Origin: Streptomyces zagrosensis
GTDB taxonomy: Bacteria > Actinomycetota > Actinomycetes > Streptomycetales > Streptomycetaceae
Direction of reading: 5' to 3'
DNA: 64,000 bases
Assembly (NCBI RefSeq): GCF_014203645.1
Contig: NZ_JACHJL010000022.1
Location: 62,001-126,000, forward strand
Positions 60,903 through 64,000 of this stretch are shown here, piece by piece. How positions within the stretch are numbered: position 1 is the first letter of the stretch; every line of letters starts with the position of its first letter. Below the pieces are notes generated by a model. That model ran no database searches. It was not told the DNA's origin and was given only the letters and a program-made list of their open reading frames with translations. The translations under genes were made by a program, and so were the position numbers.

Positions 60903-62021
60903 ATGTCCACCACCGACTCGACTGTGGGTGCGGTCAACGTGCCGAGGGCCGCGCAGCTATCCGAGGGGACCGCCGTCACCGTCACCGGCGAGGTCCCGCC
61001 GGACGCGCTCGGCGTGGTACTCCCCCACGAACATCTGCTGAGTGACTTCGCCACGCCTGGCGACACGGCGGCATCCTGGGCGGCTGTGGGGCGCACCCGT
61101 CCCACAGCCGCACACTGGCTCACGTTCTACCGCGCGCCCCTGACGATGAAGCTCCTCGGCGAAGTCGGCATGGGCGCCCCCAACAGGGACAACTGGCTAC
61201 TCGGGGACGAGGCACTCGCGGCCGAAGAGGCCACCGCGTATCGGCTCGCCGGCGGTGCCACGCTGGTAGACGCCACGCCGGTCGGCCTCGGTCGTCGCCC
61301 GGCCGCTTTGCGTCGGATCTCCGAGGCGACCGGCCTGCATATCGTCAGGGGAGCGGGCCGGTACCACCCCGCGTGGGGCGAAGGGCCCGCCGACATCACC
61401 TCCGAGAGCCTCACCGAGGAGATCGTCCGGGACCTCACCGAGGGTGTGGACGGGGTCCGGGCGGGCCTCATCGGCCAACTCTCGGCACTCGACCCGACGC
61501 AGCCCGCAGCGCGCGCCGTCTTGGTCGCGGCGGCACGCGCGTCGGCCGCAACGGGCGCCCCGATCTCGCTCAACCGCTGCGCGGACGCCACCACCCAGCA
61601 GCGCGTGCTCGATCTGCTCGCCGATGAAGGTGCGGACCTCACCCACGTCGCCATCGGGCACTGCGACGCGCTCTCGCCTCGCCCAGATGACCTCCAACCT
61701 CTGCTGGAGCGTGGGGTGTTCGTACAGTTCGACCAACTCGGCCGACTGCCCTCGGCCCTCAGCGGCCACGACGACCAGGATGTCGCCGCGGCCGTGCTGG
61801 AGCTCGCTCGCCAGGGCCACACCGGGCGCGTTCTGCTGTCACAAGGCGTCAGCACCAAAGCGCAGTTGCTCGCCTACGGCGGAGGCGGCTACGGCTTCAT
61901 CCTCCACCAGTTCATCCCGTACATGAGGATGCTCGGGGCCGACGACGCCCTCCTCGAATCCATCACCGTGCGCAACCCCGCACGACTGCTCACCATCGCG
62001 AACCGGAAGGCCGACTCGTGA
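60903..62021 (+). CDS. Phosphotriesterase-family protein with degenerate metal site
   Basis: 372 residues from ATG 60903. PTE-barrel pattern: LGVVLPHEHLLSDF (His42, His44 kept), VDATPVGLGRRPAALRRISE, VAIGHCDAL (His253 kept) and the C-terminal SITVRNPARLL. But compared with its neighbour the bridging residue is Gln192 (LIGQLSA), the next His is Asn224 (ISLNRCAD) and the final Asp is Gly315 (LLSQGVST). With three of six ligands lost it is unlikely to hold a binuclear centre. Its stop overlaps the GTG of the next, intact paralogue, so it may be a non-catalytic partner. Confidence 0.85.
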   Translation: MSTTDSTVGAVNVPRAAQLSEGTAVTVTGEVPPDALGVVLPHEHLLSDFATPGDTAASWAAVGRTRPTAAHWLTFYRAPLTMKLLGEVGMGAPNRDNWLLGDEALAAEEATAYRLAGGATLVDATPVGLGRRPAALRRISEATGLHIVRGAGRYHPAWGEGPADITSESLTEEIVRDLTEGVDGVRAGLIGQLSALDPTQPAARAVLVAAARASAATGAPISLNRCADATTQQRVLDLLADEGADLTHVAIGHCDALSPRPDDLQPLLERGVFVQFDQLGRLPSALSGHDDQDVAAAVLELARQGHTGRVLLSQGVSTKAQLLAYGGGGYGFILHQFIPYMRMLGADDALLESITVRNPARLLTIANRKADS

Positions 62022-63088
62022 GCCGCTACCCCTTCGAGATCCCGGACATCGCCGGCCAGGCCCTCACCGTCACGGGGCCCGTGGACCCGTCAACTCTCGG
62101 TGACACGCTCATGCACGAGCACCTCTTCGTCGATCTGCGCCGGCCGCCGCGATTCCACCGTCCCGGCGAGGACTCCGCCGAAGCCGCCGAGCCGCTCGCC
62201 CTCGCCTGTCTGGCGCGTACCCGCCATGGGCACCCGAACGCCGACAACGACCTGTTGGGCGACTTCGACGAGATGCTGTCGGAGGCGCTCGCCTTCGTCC
62301 GCGCCGGGGGACGCACGATGGTCGAGGTCTCCCCCATCGGCCTGGGCAGGGCTCCCGAATCGCTCCTTCGGTTGTCTCGCGCCAGCGGACTCAACATCGT
62401 CATGGGTGGCGGCTGGTACACCCCGACCTTCCATCCGGCGGACATGGACGAGCGCGGCGTAGACGAACTAGCCGACATCATCGTGCGCGACGTCGCCGTC
62501 GGGGCGGACGACACCGGAATCCGCTCGGGCATCATCGGCGAAGTCGGCGCGGAAACAGCCCCGTTGACGGACAACGAGCTCAAAAGCGTGCGCGCGAGCG
62601 GGCGCGCAAGCAGGGCGACGGGAGCCCCGGTCACCTTTCACGTCGGCGGAGTCGGCGAGGAGAAGTTCCGGGTGCTCGACATCCTCGCGGAGGAGGGCGT
62701 CGCCGCGTCGAACATCGTCCTGGGCCATGCCGGGGAGATCCTCACGGACCCGGCGTTCGGCCGGCGCATCCTGGCGCGCGGCGTCTTCGTGGAGTTCGAC
62801 TTCCTCGCCTCACCCGGAAGCCCGTGGGGGCACCTCGTCCTCACCAGCGACCACAAGGTCGCCTGGGGCGTCGCGGAACTGATCGAGCGGGGTTACGCGC
62901 ACCAGATCCTGCTCGGCCACGACGTGTGCCAAAAGATCCAGCTCAAGAGATACGGCGGCCAGGGCTACGACTACATCCCACGGCACTTCCTACCCGCCCT
63001 GCGCCGCCTGGGGGTCAGCGAGGAGGCCCTCCACACGATCATGGTCGAGAATCCCGCGCGAGCGCTCGCCTTCGCCGCGCCGCAGTGA
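62018..63088 (+). CDS. Phosphotriesterase-family metal-dependent hydrolase (lactonase/esterase type)
   Basis: 356 residues, GTG start overlapping the preceding stop. All expected ligands are visible: His33 and His35 in TLMHEHLFVDL, bridging Glu175 in GIIGEVGAE (Glu instead of carbamylated Lys, as in several family branches), His208 in VTFHVGG, His237 in IVLGHAGEI and Asp302 in LLGHDVCQK. C-terminal MVENPARALAF is the usual signature. Family members hydrolyse lactones, aryl esters or phosphotriesters. Follows operator copy B and the degenerate paralogue. Confidence 0.9.
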   Translation: MSRYPFEIPDIAGQALTVTGPVDPSTLGDTLMHEHLFVDLRRPPRFHRPGEDSAEAAEPLALACLARTRHGHPNADNDLLGDFDEMLSEALAFVRAGGRTMVEVSPIGLGRAPESLLRLSRASGLNIVMGGGWYTPTFHPADMDERGVDELADIIVRDVAVGADDTGIRSGIIGEVGAETAPLTDNELKSVRASGRASRATGAPVTFHVGGVGEEKFRVLDILAEEGVAASNIVLGHAGEILTDPAFGRRILARGVFVEFDFLASPGSPWGHLVLTSDHKVAWGVAELIERGYAHQILLGHDVCQKIQLKRYGGQGYDYIPRHFLPALRRLGVSEEALHTIMVENPARALAFAAPQ

Positions 63089-63135
63089 TCGGTTCGCCCA
63101 CCCACACCTGTCCGACCGCCCATGAGGGAGTCACC

Positions 63136-64000
63136 ATGCGCGTCGCCCCCGTTCCCTTCGATCCGGCACTGAACGCGGTGCTTGGCGCACTGCCTCGAAG
63201 TGAGGGACCCGAGCCCTGTGTGCAGAGCATTCCAGCGATGCGCGATGGTGCGGCGGCCATCCCCACACCCTCAGTCGCCGAAGTCATCGATGCGCGGGCG
63301 ATCGACGCCGAGGAGCGAACGATTCCCGGCCCCAGCGGCGCACCGGATCTCCTCATCACCGTGCTACGTCCGCGGCACCTCAAGGCGCCGGTTCCCGGGC
63401 TGTACAACATGCACGGCGGCGGCATGATCAGCGGCCATCGCCACCACGACATCCCCCGCCTCGCCGACCTGGTCGAGGAGCTCGGGGTCGTCGCCCTCAG
63501 TGTCGAGTACCGCCTCGCACCGGAACACCCCGACCCGGCCCCGGTGGAGGACTGCTACGCCGGACTGAGGTGGTTGTCGCGAAGCGCCGCAGAACTCGGC
63601 GTGGACCCTCGCCGCATCGTCGTCATGGGGGGCAGTGCCGGAGGTGGCCTCGCGGCCGGGGTCGCGCTGATGGCACGCGATCGCAAGGGGCCGTTCGTGG
63701 CGGGACAACTGCTGCTGTGCCCCATGCTCGACGACAGCAACACCACGGTCTCCAGCCATCAGTACGACGGCAGCGGCACCTGGCAACGATCGATGAATGT
63801 CCTTGCGTGGCAGGCGTTGCTCGGCCACACGGCGGGCGATCCCATGGCCAACGTGTCGCTCTACGCCGCCCCCGCACGGGCAAGTGATCTGTCGAACCTG
63901 CCACCCGCGTTCGTCGAGGCCGGCAGCGCAGAGCTGTTTCGTGACGAAGACGTGCAGTACGCGTCCCGTATCTGGGCGGCAGGCGGACAGGCAGAGCTGC
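63136..64000 (+). CDS. Alpha/beta hydrolase, hormone-sensitive-lipase type esterase, copy 2 (partial)
   Basis: Starts with ATG 63136 behind GAGGGAG and runs off the right edge in frame after 288 residues. Oxyanion motif NMHGGGMISGHRHH, EYRLAPEHPDPAPVEDCYAG, nucleophile Ser in MGGSAGGGLAAGVALMARD, LCPMLDDSNTTVSS, and the beginning of the C-terminal RIWAAGGQAEL block; the catalytic His lies beyond the window. A close sister of 51650-52657. 47 bases after the intact phosphotriesterase-family gene, hence probably the third gene of that operon. Confidence 0.88.
   Translation, partial: MRVAPVPFDPALNAVLGALPRSEGPEPCVQSIPAMRDGAAAIPTPSVAEVIDARAIDAEERTIPGPSGAPDLLITVLRPRHLKAPVPGLYNMHGGGMISGHRHHDIPRLADLVEELGVVALSVEYRLAPEHPDPAPVEDCYAGLRWLSRSAAELGVDPRRIVVMGGSAGGGLAAGVALMARDRKGPFVAGQLLLCPMLDDSNTTVSSHQYDGSGTWQRSMNVLAWQALLGHTAGDPMANVSLYAAPARASDLSNLPPAFVEAGSAELFRDEDVQYASRIWAAGGQAEL

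Overview
The window is high-GC actinobacterial DNA, most likely from a Streptomyces chromosome arm. The grounds are very high GC, frequent GTG and TTG starts, overlapping GTGA/ATGA gene junctions, perfect GC-rich terminator hairpins, an I36-type peptidase inhibitor, DUF4232 and septum-formation lipoproteins, and many decayed IS5-type elements. No rRNA, tRNA, CRISPR array or replication origin was seen.

Left part, about 1-22.6 kb: accessory DNA with much decay. It holds an ArsR/SRPBCC pair and IS5-family remnants, one complete except for an amber codon and one bounded by 12-bp terminal inverted repeats. Between them lie broken genes: a truncated secreted protein, an ECF sigma fragment and a frameshifted VOC gene. 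Intact genes include an ABC exporter with two sister permeases, several secreted or membrane proteins of unknown role, and a large orphan UvrD-type helicase that appears to carry a C-terminal PD-(D/E)XK nuclease (11.5-14.0 kb).

Middle part, about 22.6-33 kb: a MarR regulator, PuuD/PuuC-like gamma-glutamyl hydrolase and aldehyde dehydrogenase, a TetR regulator, and a minus-strand operon with an FAH-family enzyme, a LigB-type (class III) HpaD-like dioxygenase, HpaE and an acetoacetate-decarboxylase-family protein. A glutamine-synthetase-like ligase is read divergently. This looks like glutamyl-tagged amine catabolism set beside meta-cleavage of a homoprotocatechuate-like catechol.

Right part, about 33-64 kb: a second catabolic block. 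It has a peptide-type ABC importer (with a permease-ATPase fusion), a TetR regulator, an aldehyde dehydrogenase and an NTF2-like protein. Next come an O-methyltransferase, two aldo/keto reductases, an SDR, a two-component system beside an FtsX-type permease without ATPase, an amidohydrolase, a zinc alcohol dehydrogenase, esterases and an MFS exporter. A second homoprotocatechuate-type operon follows (VOC-type dioxygenase, HpaE, DapA-family lyase, FAH-RraA fusion), then an alpha/beta hydrolase, a GntR regulator and two overlapping phosphotriesterase-family genes, the first lacking several metal ligands.

Palindromes with a GT-N2-AC core recur in five control regions of this right block (40.6, 42.8, 49.3, 59.2 and 60.9 kb), two pairs being identical over 13-16 bp. 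This suggests that scattered operons form one or two GntR-type regulons. The inferred job of the block is import, hydrolysis and oxidation of an ester-, lactone- or ether-containing aromatic compound and ring cleavage of the resulting catechol. The substrate cannot be read from sequence.
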